A stretch of DNA of 64,000 nt from Hymenobacter montanus (GTDB lineage: Bacteria > Bacteroidota > Bacteroidia > Cytophagales > Hymenobacteraceae), in assembly GCF_014699115.1 (NCBI RefSeq), contig NZ_JACXAD010000014.1, forward strand, positions 62,001-126,000. The letters are read 5' to 3'. A model generated the notes under the pieces. It saw nothing but the letters and a program-made list of their open reading frames with translations, made no database searches and had not been told where the DNA came from. Positions 44,279-53,101 of the stretch are shown piece after piece; position 1 is the first letter of the stretch, and every line of letters begins with the position of its first letter. A program made the position numbers and the translations under genes.

Positions 44279-44306
44279 TGGTTCTGGTTTAGGTTAGGAA
44301 CCTAGC

Positions 44307-44342
44307 AAAACGGCCGCCTCAGTACGCTGAGGCGGCCGTTTT
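44307..44342 (+). terminator. Rho-independent terminator after aconitase
   Basis: A perfect 16-bp stem, AAAACGGCCGCCTCAG (44307-44322) with its complement (44327-44342), encloses the four-base loop TACG and ends in TTTT. Confidence 0.9.
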
Positions 44343-44575
44343 GGTTGTTTTGGTGAGAAGGACTAAGCATCTTGTAGCATATTTTCAGTTGAAAATGGGT
44401 AAGACAGAAGAACGGCTTGCCTATTCAACCTTCGTACTTCAACCAGCCCTGCGGAGTACCATCCGTGGTGCCACCGACTGGCCCCGACTCCGGCCCCCTG
44501 GCGGGAGGCCGCTCAGGCGAGTCTGAAAACCAGTTTTACCTGGATAGCTTTCCCGTGATCTTTCTCAGTTGTTCT

Positions 44576-45364
44576 ATGCGCTTTTCTCAACAAGTTGTCT
44601 GGATTACCGGCGCTTCGGCGGGCATTGGGGAGGCGCTAGCCTTGGAGTTCGCGCGGCAAGGTGCGCGGCTGGTGCTGTCGGCGCGCAACGTGGCGGCCCT
44701 GGAACGGGTAAGAGCGGCCTGTGCGCCTTCGGAGGCCCTGGTACTTCCTCTCGATGTGGCCGACATTGAGAGCCATCCGGCAGCGGTTAGGCGCGTGCTG
44801 GCGCATTATGATCGTCTCGATGTGCTGGTGAACAATGCGGGGCTTAGCCAACGCTCCCTGGCTCTGGAAACCACGCTGGCCGTGGACCGGCAGTTGATGG
44901 AGGTCAATTATTTTGGTACCGTGGCGCTCACGAAGGCCGTTCTGCCCCAGCTGCTACGACAGGGCTGGGGGCGGGTGGTCGTCATCAGCAGCCTGGTAGG
45001 CAAGTTTGGCACTCCCTACCGCTCGGCTTACGCGGCTTCCAAGCACGCGCTGCACGGCTTCTTTGATTCGTTACGGGCTGAGTTGACGGGTACGGGGGTT
45101 AGCATCACCCTCATCTGCCCCGGCTTTATCCGCACTAACATCTCCATCAACGCGCTCACCGGCAACGGAACGCCACTAAGTACGATGGACGAAGCTACCA
45201 ACCGCGGTATGACCCCTGCAAACTTTGCCCGGCAGGCAGTGCACGTTATTGCCAAAGGCCAAAACGAAGTCCTCATCGGGGGCCGCGAAACGCTGGCCGT
45301 GCTGGTCAAGCGCCTGCTGCCCGACCTGTTCGCCCAGTTGCTGACGCGGACAAAGGTTCGGTGA
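44576..45364 (+). CDS. Short-chain dehydrogenase/reductase
   Basis: This 262-residue classical SDR has the cofactor motif TGASAGIGEAL at ~11-21, NNAG in LVNNAGLS, the catalytic Ser in VVVISSLVGKFG and Tyr-x3-Lys in YRSAYAASKHAL. A C-terminal VLVKRLLPDLF segment resembles the membrane-associated DHRS7-like SDRs. The substrate is unknown. The frame is open further upstream, but ATG 44576 begins the Rossmann fold at the normal distance. Confidence 0.9.
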   Translation: MRFSQQVVWITGASAGIGEALALEFARQGARLVLSARNVAALERVRAACAPSEALVLPLDVADIESHPAAVRRVLAHYDRLDVLVNNAGLSQRSLALETTLAVDRQLMEVNYFGTVALTKAVLPQLLRQGWGRVVVISSLVGKFGTPYRSAYAASKHALHGFFDSLRAELTGTGVSITLICPGFIRTNISINALTGNGTPLSTMDEATNRGMTPANFARQAVHVIAKGQNEVLIGGRETLAVLVKRLLPDLFAQLLTRTKVR

Positions 45365-45768
45365 GCGCGAGGGTATAACCGTTACGCGCTCCCATCCTAG
45401 CTTAATTTTAGCGTTTTCGCAGAAAAGAGGAGAACCCAATAAGGATGAAAACACCGCAACAACTTTCAGGTCCTAGCGGGCCGCGTGTGGTACGAGCTTC
45501 CGTCCTAGCGCTGTTCACCCTGAACGGTCAGGCTGCCGACTGAACTCCGCGCCACAATCCTTTATTACCACCAGCAGCGGCCCGCACCAAACAAGCGTTT
45601 TTACCCGGTCGGAAAAGCTGCGTCTGGAGTGGGGTAGGAAGGATGCTAGCTGGCAGTTCTCAAGAACCTATGCGCGCTGCTGGGTGTTCGGCACCGCATT
45701 GTCAGTTTAGCGAGCAGAGGGGCTGGATTTCCTGGTTATTTCCGAATCTGGCGCCTACCCCGGCTGGG
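45365..45768. other. Gap with a short ORF and possible gene remnant
   Basis: A 32-codon frame at 45445-45543 (MKTPQQLSGPSGPRVVRASV...) has AGAGGAG 12 bases upstream. A second stretch after a frame change reads APQSFITTSSGPHQTSVFTR and runs to a stop near 45710. Together they could be the broken start of a secreted protein, but this is weak. No other gene is seen. Confidence 0.25.
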
Positions 45769-46521
45769 TCAAGCTGTCGGGTTGGCTAGCCACGGCGCCT
45801 TTTGGGGGGCGAAATACCGCATTCGATAGCAGTTCATGGCCGTGTCGCCGAGCTGTTCGATGAGCTTATAATTAGCCACGGCCCCCACGGCCGCCCCGAT
45901 AACGGGTAGCAGCTGGGCCATTTTGGCCAGGTCGATGTAGTCGCGGTACTCCTGCTGGAAGGTGCGCCAGTCGAACTCGGTGGGGTCCAGCGGCAGGGCC
46001 AGGCGGTAGGCGTCCCAATCGGCGAGGCGGCGGTAGGTTGCGTTGCGGGCGTGCTGGCTGCTGAAGGCCAGCTGGAAGACGTGCAGCACGTACAGCCGTT
46101 CGGTGTAGTCGTGCACGTCGTAGCCGTAGAGCGCGGCCACGTCGAAGAGCAGCTTGATCTTGAGGCCCAGCAGCAGCGGAAAGTCGGCGAGGCCGAGCAG
46201 GAAGCCCCCCGCCCCGGTGACGGCCCCTTCGGCAGTGGCCATGGTGCGGTAGTCGCGAATGCGGTCGCGCACGGCCCTTTCCCGCACGGCCAGGGAGGCT
46301 TCGCCCAACGGCTGGCTGGTGGTATGTTTCGAGCCAAACAGCACGCCCCGCACCATGTGCTTGATGGCGCTGGTAATGGCTTGGTGTACCCGCTCGGGCA
46401 GCAGCGCGTTGAGCCGGGTTTGCACCCGCCGGGCAAAGTTGTTCAGGAACGAAGGCCGGCGCTGCATTCGCTGCTGCCAGGCTTGCAGTTCGGCGTGGGC
46501 CTGCTGTTCTTCGGAAGACAT
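45769..46521 (-). CDS. EcsC-family protein
   Basis: This 250-residue protein of the EcsC family is named after the third gene of the Bacillus ecs locus; its function is unknown. Recognisable stretches are TMATAEGAVTGAGGFLLGLA, DFPLLLGLKIKLLFDVAALY and LPVIGAAVGAVANYKLIEQL, two of them hydrophobic hairpins that may touch the membrane. The frame extends to a TTG at 46536, but ATG 46521 is the likely start. Confidence 0.85.
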   Translation of the reverse strand: MSSEEQQAHAELQAWQQRMQRRPSFLNNFARRVQTRLNALLPERVHQAITSAIKHMVRGVLFGSKHTTSQPLGEASLAVRERAVRDRIRDYRTMATAEGAVTGAGGFLLGLADFPLLLGLKIKLLFDVAALYGYDVHDYTERLYVLHVFQLAFSSQHARNATYRRLADWDAYRLALPLDPTEFDWRTFQQEYRDYIDLAKMAQLLPVIGAAVGAVANYKLIEQLGDTAMNCYRMRYFAPQKAPWLANPTA

Positions 46522-46615
46522 CGGCAATGGGGGCAATTTATGCGGGCGCTAAGCTACGAGCGAGTCCGCTTTGCGCTAGCTCGGCCTCGGAGCCAGTCCC
46601 TTAATCGTGGATGAG

Positions 46616-47374
46616 CTAGCCCGGTGCCTCGACTCCCAAGGCCTGCAATTGCCCGCGGTACTTCTCGTAAATCACCCGCAGATCAGCATTGTGCTTCTCC
46701 GCATCGACGCCAATGCTCACATTACGGGAGTGGAAGCGGTGCAGGTGGCTGATGTGCGGGCACAGCACCGGCAACTGCCCGGCCAGCAGGAAGCGGACGT
46801 ACAGGTCCAGGTCCTCGGCCATGGCCAGCTCGCCGTCGTAGCCGCCCACCTGGTCGATGAAGGCGTGGCTGTAGCATACGTTACCCTGGATGAAATGCTC
46901 GGCCCGGAAAATGGCCCGGAGCATGTCGGCGGGCGTGTCGAACTGCCAGGCATAGTAATCCTCATTTGGCAGGTAGCGGCCGTGCTCGTCTACGCGCAGG
47001 AAGTCAGCCACGAACCAAGGGCGGCCCGGGTGAGCCTCGATTTGGGTGGCGTAGTGGTAGAGCGTGCGCTGCAGCAGGATGTCGTCGTCGTCCAGGGGTA
47101 CCAGCCAGGCCTCGGGGGCCGCTTCCTGGATGAGCTGGTTGCGGGCCCGGCCGGCGAGCTGGCGACCGGGGTGATGCCAGTGGCGCAGCGGCGGGCCGGG
47201 CTGGGCGGCGGCTTCGCGCAAGTAGGCGGCGGTGCCGTCGCGCGAGCCATTATCATAAATCAAGTGCTCGAACGAGAAGTCGAGGGGGGCGCTGATGGTG
47301 GCTCGTACGCTGGCCACGGCCTCGGGCAGCAACTCGCGCCGCTGGTGGGTGGGGGTGATGACGGTAAAGTGCAT
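46616..47374 (-). CDS. Family 2 glycosyltransferase
   Basis: This 252-residue GT-A fold glycosyltransferase begins MHFTVITPTHQRRELL. It has the nucleotide-binding region YDNGSRDGT at ~41-49 and the metal-binding DDDD run in WLVPLDDDDILLQR at ~91-104. A later acidic motif MAEDLDLYVRFL fits the catalytic base region. Donor and acceptor sugars are unknown. It lies directly downstream of an FkbM methyltransferase on the same strand with 34 bases between, so the pair may modify one surface glycan. ATG 47374 is chosen over 47401 because it starts the first beta strand. Confidence 0.88.
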   Translation of the reverse strand: MHFTVITPTHQRRELLPEAVASVRATISAPLDFSFEHLIYDNGSRDGTAAYLREAAAQPGPPLRHWHHPGRQLAGRARNQLIQEAAPEAWLVPLDDDDILLQRTLYHYATQIEAHPGRPWFVADFLRVDEHGRYLPNEDYYAWQFDTPADMLRAIFRAEHFIQGNVCYSHAFIDQVGGYDGELAMAEDLDLYVRFLLAGQLPVLCPHISHLHRFHSRNVSIGVDAEKHNADLRVIYEKYRGQLQALGVEAPG

Positions 47375-47408
47375 AGCTCCCTTGTTCGGCCGGCGCGCCA
47401 AAAGGTTG

Positions 47409-48173
47409 TTAGCGAAGCGGGCTGGTCGGCGCCAAAAAGTAAAAGTCAGCGGTAACCGCGCTGGCCAATTGAGCTTCGGAGCAGGGCACGAGCTCTGAAT
47501 GAGCCGAGAGCATAAATGGTTTATAGCCTAGCTCGTCTAACACTGCCACTACCGCCCGTCGGTTTTCCAGCCCGTTGAGCTCCGTCTGAATGAGCGGCTG
47601 AAAGCGCCGCAGGGTGGCTTGCATGTGCCGGAATACCTCGTGTTCGAAGCCTTCCACATCGCACTTCACGAAGTCGAGGCGGGACAGGGTCGCCAACAGA
47701 TCGTCGGGGACGCGCATGGGCACCTCGTAGGTGCGGGCGTAGTGCTCCTGGGGGTTGCTGGCGGCTACTTTAGTCATGCCGTGGTGGAGCAGGCCGTCCC
47801 GCTCGGGGGTACCCATCTGCACCGTGGTATTTTGCCCGCCCAGGGCATAGGGTAGCAGCGTGAGGTTGTTGAAGCCGCTGCTTTTCACGTTGTCCTGCCA
47901 GATGGCCTGAAAATCGGGGATTGGCTCTACGGCCAGCACCTGGCCTTCTGCCCCCACCAGCCGCGACAGGGCCACGGAGTAGTACCCCAGGTTGGCCCCG
48001 ATATCGAGGCACACAAAGCCCGGCTTAATGATTTGCTCCAGGAAAAACAGCTCCGGGTATTTCTGCCGGCCCCAGCCCCGGCTTACCAGCCTCAGATACA
48101 CGCCGCTCACGAAACGAATGTAACGCTCGAAGCCGAGCGTGCGGACCAGCAGTTTGCGGAGGGTTTTCATCAT
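47409..48173 (-). CDS. FkbM-family methyltransferase
   Basis: This 254-residue SAM-dependent methyltransferase has the SAM motif VCLDIGANLGYYSVALS at ~52-68 and AVEPIPDFQAIW. The FkbM-typical tail is SRLDFVKCDVEGFEHEVFRH followed by PLIQTELNG. The family O-methylates sugars or polyketides. ATG 48173 (or the next codon, also ATG) is chosen; a CATCTTTG box, one mismatch from TAnnTTTG, lies eight bases before it at 48181-48188. It is upstream of a glycosyltransferase, suggesting a methylated glycan. Confidence 0.88.
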   Translation of the reverse strand: MMKTLRKLLVRTLGFERYIRFVSGVYLRLVSRGWGRQKYPELFFLEQIIKPGFVCLDIGANLGYYSVALSRLVGAEGQVLAVEPIPDFQAIWQDNVKSSGFNNLTLLPYALGGQNTTVQMGTPERDGLLHHGMTKVAASNPQEHYARTYEVPMRVPDDLLATLSRLDFVKCDVEGFEHEVFRHMQATLRRFQPLIQTELNGLENRRAVVAVLDELGYKPFMLSAHSELVPCSEAQLASAVTADFYFLAPTSPLR

Positions 48174-48590
48174 TGCCTCGCAAAGATGCCGGAAAGCAAG
48201 GGAATGCGCCGCGGGCTGGCGTCGCGCATAAGCCACCGATATTGGTCGCGACCGTGGGCACCAGGTCCAGGCGCAGGCGTCAGGTAAGTAGGGTAGGCGC
48301 CGGCCCGTCGCCATAGTTTCTGATTCCACCTCTCCGATGCTCCAGCCGGCGCAAGGCTGCGTTTCCTGGTGGAGTGCCGTGAGCGGGCCGCTCCGGCCAA
48401 CTCACTGAGCAGGGCCTGACGGGCCGTGATTTTTCTGATGCTTGATTATAGCGGATGGTTTGTAAGACTTCCCATTTCACAAGCGCCGAAGTGGCCAACT
48501 GGGGTTGGTGTGGGGACTACCAAACTCGCCTCCATGAGCCTGCCAACTAATGGGTGAGAAAAGCGTTAAACTTGCGATATACGCGGGCAT
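48174..48590. other. Gap upstream of the FkbM gene
   Basis: Apart from the CATCTTTG promoter-like box at 48181-48188 on the minus strand, I see no gene or strong hairpin. The right part leads into a transposase remnant, so some of this may be insertion-derived. Confidence 0.35.
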
Positions 48591-48710
48591 GTGATCGAAT
48601 GGGCAGGCAAACGCTTCTTCGGCCGTCTCAAACAAGCCCATCACCTGGCCAGCCGTTACGAAAAAACGCGACTTGCTGGCCCCCGCTTTATCTAATGGCC
48701 GCCTTTGATT
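48591..48710 (+). pseudogene. IS5-like transposase C-terminal remnant
   Basis: The plus strand reads VIEWAGKRFFGRLKQAHHLA then SRYEKTRLAGPRFI and a stop; after a one-base shift LMAAFD and a stop follow. This resembles the C-terminal end of IS5-family transposases (ERFFGRLKQ...RYEKT...LAAF). Only about 40 codons remain, with the shift near the end. No inverted repeats of the element were found. It touches the 5' side of the YitT gene. Confidence 0.6.
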
Positions 48711-48737
48711 GAGGCGCTAAGTATCCACCACGTTAGT

Positions 48738-49700
48738 ATGCTACTGCCCCAATTTATTATTCGTCATTATCGGGAGAAGCGGCGCCGACTTGCCAGCAAC
48801 ACCCCGGCCCAGCCTGAGCAATGGGTTTTTCCCTTTGCGGGGTGGGCCGTGCGCGAACAGCTGGTGCAAGGTGCCTTCCTGGCCGCGGGCGTGGCCGCTG
48901 CCGCATTGGGATTGAAGGGGTTCCTGCTGCCCAATGGCTTCATTGATGGCGGCGTAACGGGCATATCCCTGCTGATCAACCAGCTCACCGGGGTGTCGAT
49001 TTCGCTCCTGATTGTCGTGCTCAACCTGCCTTTCATCCTGATGGGCTACTACCAGTTAGGCAAAGCATTCGCCTTCAAAACACTGGTCGCCATTGTGAGC
49101 CTGGCCCTGGTACTACTCGTTATTTCGTTTCCCACGCTCACGCAGGATAAGCTCCTGATTGCCGTGTTCGGCGGCTTTTTCCTGGGTGCCGGCATTGGGC
49201 TTACCGTCCGGGGAGGGGCCGTGCTCGACGGCACGGAGGTGCTGGCCCTGTACCTGAGCAAGAAAACCGCCCTGTCGGTGGGCGATGTGGTGCTGCTCAT
49301 CAACCTGCTGATTTTCGGGGTGGCCGCCGCGCTGCTCTCCGTGGAAACGGCTCTGTACTCTATTCTGGCGTACCTGTCAGCCGCCAAAACAATTGATTTC
49401 ATCATCGAAGGCATCGAGGAATACACCGGCGTCACTATCATTTCGGCGCACAGCGAACAGATTCGCCGCATGCTCACCGAAAAGCTGGGGCGCGGGGCCA
49501 CCATCTACGCGGGGCGGCGCGGGTTTGGCTCGCACGGCCACTCCCGCGAGGCCATCGACATCGTGTTCACCGTCACCACCCGTTTGGAAGTAACCCGCCT
49601 CAAGACGGAAATCGACCGCATCGACCCCCAGGCCTTCGTGGTGATGCACAGCGTGCGCGAAACCAAGGGCGGGCTGGTAAAAAAACGCCCCCTGCATTGA
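48738..49700 (+). CDS. YitT-family membrane protein
   Basis: This 320-residue inner-membrane protein has five or six hydrophobic segments between ~40 and ~205 (LVQGAFLAAGVAAAALGLKG, GVSISLLIVVLNLPFILMGY, LLIAVFGGFFLGAGIGLTVR). The conserved family phrase is LPNGFIDGGVTGISLLINQL. A C-terminal DUF2179 domain lies at ~215-310 (VTIISAHSEQIRRMLTEKLG). The function is unknown. The frame is open to TTG 48705 inside the transposase remnant; ATG 48738 is the better start. Confidence 0.9.
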   Translation: MLLPQFIIRHYREKRRRLASNTPAQPEQWVFPFAGWAVREQLVQGAFLAAGVAAAALGLKGFLLPNGFIDGGVTGISLLINQLTGVSISLLIVVLNLPFILMGYYQLGKAFAFKTLVAIVSLALVLLVISFPTLTQDKLLIAVFGGFFLGAGIGLTVRGGAVLDGTEVLALYLSKKTALSVGDVVLLINLLIFGVAAALLSVETALYSILAYLSAAKTIDFIIEGIEEYTGVTIISAHSEQIRRMLTEKLGRGATIYAGRRGFGSHGHSREAIDIVFTVTTRLEVTRLKTEIDRIDPQAFVVMHSVRETKGGLVKKRPLH

Positions 49701-50062
49701 GGAATGGCCACGGGTGCCCGGACGAGCACGTTCTAATTACCCGGCTTCCCGTTGCCGTGGGCAGCAGCACTGGTTGCCGGCCACCGGCGCTGACTAGGGC
49801 GGGACATCCGCTCGCTGGAGTAGGGGCCTTTAAACAGCTTGGGGAGGAGAAGCGTAGCGGGAGTGGGTGCCATTCGGTATGGGAAGCAGCCAGATGGTCT
49901 GGAGCCACCCATGAATAAGGATTCCCGCCGAAGCTGTAGATTGCCGCTGGCGTACGGCCCACGACGGCGGCAGTGTTCCGAGGCTTAGTCTATTTATCCT
50001 GGGCCCGCATATTGTCCAACTTTATACCGTACTTGGCAAGCCAATCTCACTCAGTAGTTACC
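49701..50062. other. 362-bp gap, nothing recognised
   Basis: No gene, repeat or strong hairpin is visible. The sequence is GC-rich with short frames only. Confidence 0.35.
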
Positions 50063-50467
50063 ATGAACCCCCAGCCAAAACCGTCCAACGCCTTTATTGC
50101 TGCTTCCTGGGTTGCCCTCCTCGCAGGCATAGCGGCCTTCATTGTTGGACTATGGAACGCCCAGATGGCGCTTAATGAAAAGGGCTATTATTTCACGGTG
50201 CTAATGTATGGCTTGTTCGCCGCCATCTCCCTGCAAAAAAGCGTACGCGACCGTCTCGAAGGCACTCCGGTTACCGCTATTTACTATGGTCTGAGTTGGT
50301 TCTCCACCGTGCTTTGCCTGCTGCTACTGGTGGTAGGCTTGTGGCACGCCACCCTCACACTGAGCGAAAAGGGGTTCTACGCCATGTCGTTTCTGCTTAG
50401 CTTGTTTGCCGCCATCGCCGTGCAGAAAAATACGCGCGACAGCCAGCAGGCCGGTACTGCGCAATAG
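50063..50467 (+). CDS. YiaA/YiaB-type inner-membrane protein
   Basis: This 134-residue protein has four hydrophobic helices arranged as two repeats of the YiaAB two-helix unit. Repeat 1 contains AFIAASWVALLAGIAAFIVG and ALNEKGYYFTVLMYGLFAAI. Repeat 2 contains LSWFSTVLCLLLLVVGLWHA and LSEKGFYAMSFLLSLFAAIA. Both are followed by a basic QKs/nR segment. The family is common and of unknown function. ATG 50063 is used; the longer frame adds non-conserved residues. Confidence 0.88.
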   Translation: MNPQPKPSNAFIAASWVALLAGIAAFIVGLWNAQMALNEKGYYFTVLMYGLFAAISLQKSVRDRLEGTPVTAIYYGLSWFSTVLCLLLLVVGLWHATLTLSEKGFYAMSFLLSLFAAIAVQKNTRDSQQAGTAQ

Positions 50468-50511
50468 TTATCGGGGGTAGCCAAGGCTATAACTTTCAAC
50501 ATCGCGATGCC

Positions 50512-51201
50512 ATGCGGATTACGATTCGGCAGGTAATGAAAGCGGTTGGGTACGCGGTGGGGGTCCTGGTGGGGGCCATCTGCCTGTACCTGGCGGCCGC
50601 GTTCGTCCTCGGGCGCATTCCGGTGGCCAAAACCCAGCCCAATGCCCCGGCCGACGTGCTGGTGTTTGTGCACACCAACGGCGTACATACCGACATCGTG
50701 GTGCCCGTCAAAACCCCGCAGCAGGATTGGAGCCAGCTGTTGCCCTTCCGCAACATCCCCTCCCGCGATACTACCCTGCGCTACCTGGCCTTCGGGTGGG
50801 GCGACAAGGGTTTTTACCTCTACACGCCCACTTGGGCCGACCTTAAATTCCGCACGGCATTCGTGGCCGCATTTTGGCTGGGTTCCTCGGCCATGCACAC
50901 CACGTATTTACCCGCTCCGACCCCCGGCCCCGACACCGTGCCCCTGCACCTAAGCCGGGCGGAGTACGCTCGCCTGATTGCCTATATTCAAGATAGCTTT
51001 CGCTACGATGCGGCCGGGCACGTGCAACACATCCAGGGCCACAGCTACGGCCCGAACGACGCTTTCTACGAGGCCCGCCGCGTGTACAGCTTCTTGTACA
51101 CGTGCAACACCTGGACCAATAATGCGCTAAAAGCCTGCGGCCAAAAGGCCTGCCTCTGGACGCCCTCCGACCGGGGTATTCTCTACCACTACGGCCGGTA
51201 G
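50512..51201 (+). CDS. TIGR02117/DUF2459 family protein
   Basis: This 229-residue protein has one N-terminal membrane helix (GYAVGVLVGAICLYLAAAFV) and a soluble domain. Landmarks FVHTNGVHTDIVVPV, FGWGDKGFYLYTPTW and SFLYTCNTWTNNALKACG are those of the TIGR02117 (DUF2459) family. The Cys-x-Thr-Trp segment and His in GVHTD suggest a papain-like NlpC/P60 fold, an inference. It starts 44 bases after the YiaA-type gene, perhaps in one unit. Confidence 0.85.
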   Translation: MRITIRQVMKAVGYAVGVLVGAICLYLAAAFVLGRIPVAKTQPNAPADVLVFVHTNGVHTDIVVPVKTPQQDWSQLLPFRNIPSRDTTLRYLAFGWGDKGFYLYTPTWADLKFRTAFVAAFWLGSSAMHTTYLPAPTPGPDTVPLHLSRAEYARLIAYIQDSFRYDAAGHVQHIQGHSYGPNDAFYEARRVYSFLYTCNTWTNNALKACGQKACLWTPSDRGILYHYGR

Positions 51202-51343
51202 CCGGTGGGGTGGAGCACTTCCCCGCCGCGCCTGAACAACGCGGTGGAGCGGCCTGGCCGCGTGCTTACTGGGCTCCTCGACCATGCAGACTATGTATTC
51301 ATCCGCCCCGGGCCCGATCCCATGCCAAGTTAGACTGAGGTCC

Positions 51344-52180
51344 CTACCTCCGCTTCGCCGAAATAGTTGCTTGGAGCGACTGCTTGAAGTTGTGCAGGAA
51401 GGCTTCCCGTCGGGTTGGGCTGAGCGAATCGAGTGACAGGTAGGGATTGAGATCTTCCAATTCAACTAACAGCAAATCGCCCTGCGTGGTACGGCAGGCG
51501 TCCACCCGCTGGATGCCGTGCGCAATGGTATTCCAGGCAATGAACTGATCTGCGAAAGCGGCGTCGGCGGGTGTGGGCTCATATTCTGCTAACTGCCACC
51601 TTTTCTGGGTATCCGGCGCGTAGAGGGCGTATTGTAACTGCTGGTCAATGTAGTAAAAAGATACTTCGTATTGGAAGTCAATAAACGGCTGAGCTATTTG
51701 ACCCTGCCAGTCTAGGGTAGTCAGCTCGGCCCGCGAGACGACCTGTAAGCCAATTGAGTCCGACCCGTCCTTCGGTTTGACCATGTAACGCTCGGCCAGC
51801 GGTAGCCGAAACAGGTCGGCGGCCTGCTCGATGGAGGGGATAACCGGGTATCCCTGCCGGGTCAACTCCATCAAGTACCCCTTACCCGCCTGGTCACCTT
51901 GGCCGGTCATCGTGTTGTAAGTGCGGAGCTGCTGGGCGGCCACCCGCTCGACAAAAGCCGTGAAATAAGCTTGGTATTGGAGGACTGGCCCCGTATTACG
52001 AAAAACGATGAGGTCCACTAATTGCTCGAAGGGCTGCGAATCGCAGGGATGACAGAGCACCAGGTTAAAATCTTCCCGTAAGCGGCTAGTCAGGAACAAA
52101 TCTTCCTCGTAGTAGCGCCGGCCTTTGGCCTCAAAATACAGGTCTGTCAGGTACAGCAGCGTTGGTTTCGTAACCGGCAT
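51344..52180 (-). CDS. ATP-grasp-like ligase
   Basis: This 278-residue cytoplasmic protein resembles ATP-grasp enzymes. Residues ~125-180 hold the nucleotide-binding lysine segment ERYMVKPKDGSDSIGL. The C-terminal VELEDLNPYLSL places an acidic residue and Asn for metal binding, as in E-x-N of the fold. The N-terminal third is a Rossmann-like substrate domain. The ligated substrates are unknown. ATG 52180 is chosen; a TACCTTTC box, one mismatch from TAnnTTTG, lies seven bases upstream at 52188-52195. Confidence 0.72.
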   Translation of the reverse strand: MPVTKPTLLYLTDLYFEAKGRRYYEEDLFLTSRLREDFNLVLCHPCDSQPFEQLVDLIVFRNTGPVLQYQAYFTAFVERVAAQQLRTYNTMTGQGDQAGKGYLMELTRQGYPVIPSIEQAADLFRLPLAERYMVKPKDGSDSIGLQVVSRAELTTLDWQGQIAQPFIDFQYEVSFYYIDQQLQYALYAPDTQKRWQLAEYEPTPADAAFADQFIAWNTIAHGIQRVDACRTTQGDLLLVELEDLNPYLSLDSLSPTRREAFLHNFKQSLQATISAKRR

Positions 52181-52452
52181 AATAGCAGAAAGGTAGTAAA
52201 GCCAAAGAAAGTGGGCCCCAAAATAAGCCTTCAGCGGCGCAATCGGATAAACAGCCAATTATTGTGCTTTCTATGTGCTCAGCCTATGCTAGATGGCGGG
52301 ATGTTCCAGTTATTTTTCGGAGAGGCTCTGAGCCACCGGCAAATGCATTCGGAGTAGCGGAGCCAGGGCTCCACTCTACAAACCGGCCCCGCCGGCTGCT
52401 AAGCCAACGGGGCCAAAATGGGTGAAATGAACCGGCCGACCGCCGGTAAGGC

Positions 52453-52701
52453 TTAATTCAGCCACACATCGGCTACTTGCTCGAAGCGGTGGGCAGCGAA
52501 GGCGCCGTAGGGACGCTCGGCGTAAAAGCCCAGGATGTGCACCTGGGGCTGACCGGTGCGAGCGTGCGGCAGCACGCGCACGGAATACACACGGCCAGCT
52601 TCGGGCCAATCGCCAACGTAGTCGGCGGGTCGTTGCGAATTGTTCACACAACGGGCAAATTGCTGCAAAGGCAGCTGCGTAGGAAGCTTTACGTTTGACA
52701 T
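52453..52701 (-). CDS. Small conserved-looking protein of 82 residues
   Basis: This compact soluble protein (MSNVKLPTQLPLQQFARCVN...) has several beta strands (RVYSVRVLPHARTGQPQVHI, LGFYAERPYGAFAAHRFEQV) and ends DVWLN. I do not recognise a family. Expression is supported by a perfect TATCTTTG box whose last base is only three bases before ATG 52701. The in-frame TTG further upstream lies inside the box, so ATG 52701 is the start and the mRNA should be leaderless. Confidence 0.7.
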   Translation of the reverse strand: MSNVKLPTQLPLQQFARCVNNSQRPADYVGDWPEAGRVYSVRVLPHARTGQPQVHILGFYAERPYGAFAAHRFEQVADVWLN

Positions 52702-52704
52702 ACC

Positions 52705-52712
52705 CAAAGATA
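52705..52712 (-). promoter_or_regulatory. -7 box three bases from the small gene's ATG
   Basis: TATCTTTG is a perfect TAnnTTTG, followed by GGT and ATG. This is the tightest promoter-start spacing in the window. Confidence 0.65.
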
Positions 52713-53101
52713 CAAATTTTCTGAAAGACTAAAAATATTAGAAAAGACTTTTTTAGTCTTTTCTATAGGCCTAGTGGGTAATCTTATAAGCTTGGCTTAA
52801 CCAGGTAATGGACTAAGGGCAGGCACGTCAGTAAGCAATAGGTGAATTACAGAAGCCTGCGTAAAACATTTTGCTAATTAATTTAGTTATCAACAGGCTG
52901 ACTATCAATCAAAAAACACGTGGGCTACCATCTCTGGGATTCAACGGCCACTGTCAAAGTAAAACAGCGGGCATGAACTCACAACGGCCGCTCCGAAGAC
53001 TCGCCTAGCCGAGGTTACAAATCTGCCTGAGGAGTCAGCCTGTAGCGGCTCTATCTAGACAAGTACGGGGCTTGTTGCGGGAAAAAGACCCGGTACTACT
53101 A
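52713..53101. other. Gap with an AT-rich hairpin
   Basis: A hairpin is formed by AGAAAAGACT (52740-52749) and AGTCTTTTCT (52755-52764) around five T. It lies 30-60 bases upstream of the small gene's promoter and could end transcription coming from the right. No gene is seen in the rest. Confidence 0.4.

Noticed and set aside
44417..44575. Upstream extension of the SDR frame by 53 codons
   Set aside because: The Rossmann motif is at the normal distance from ATG 44576, and the extra residues are not SDR-like.
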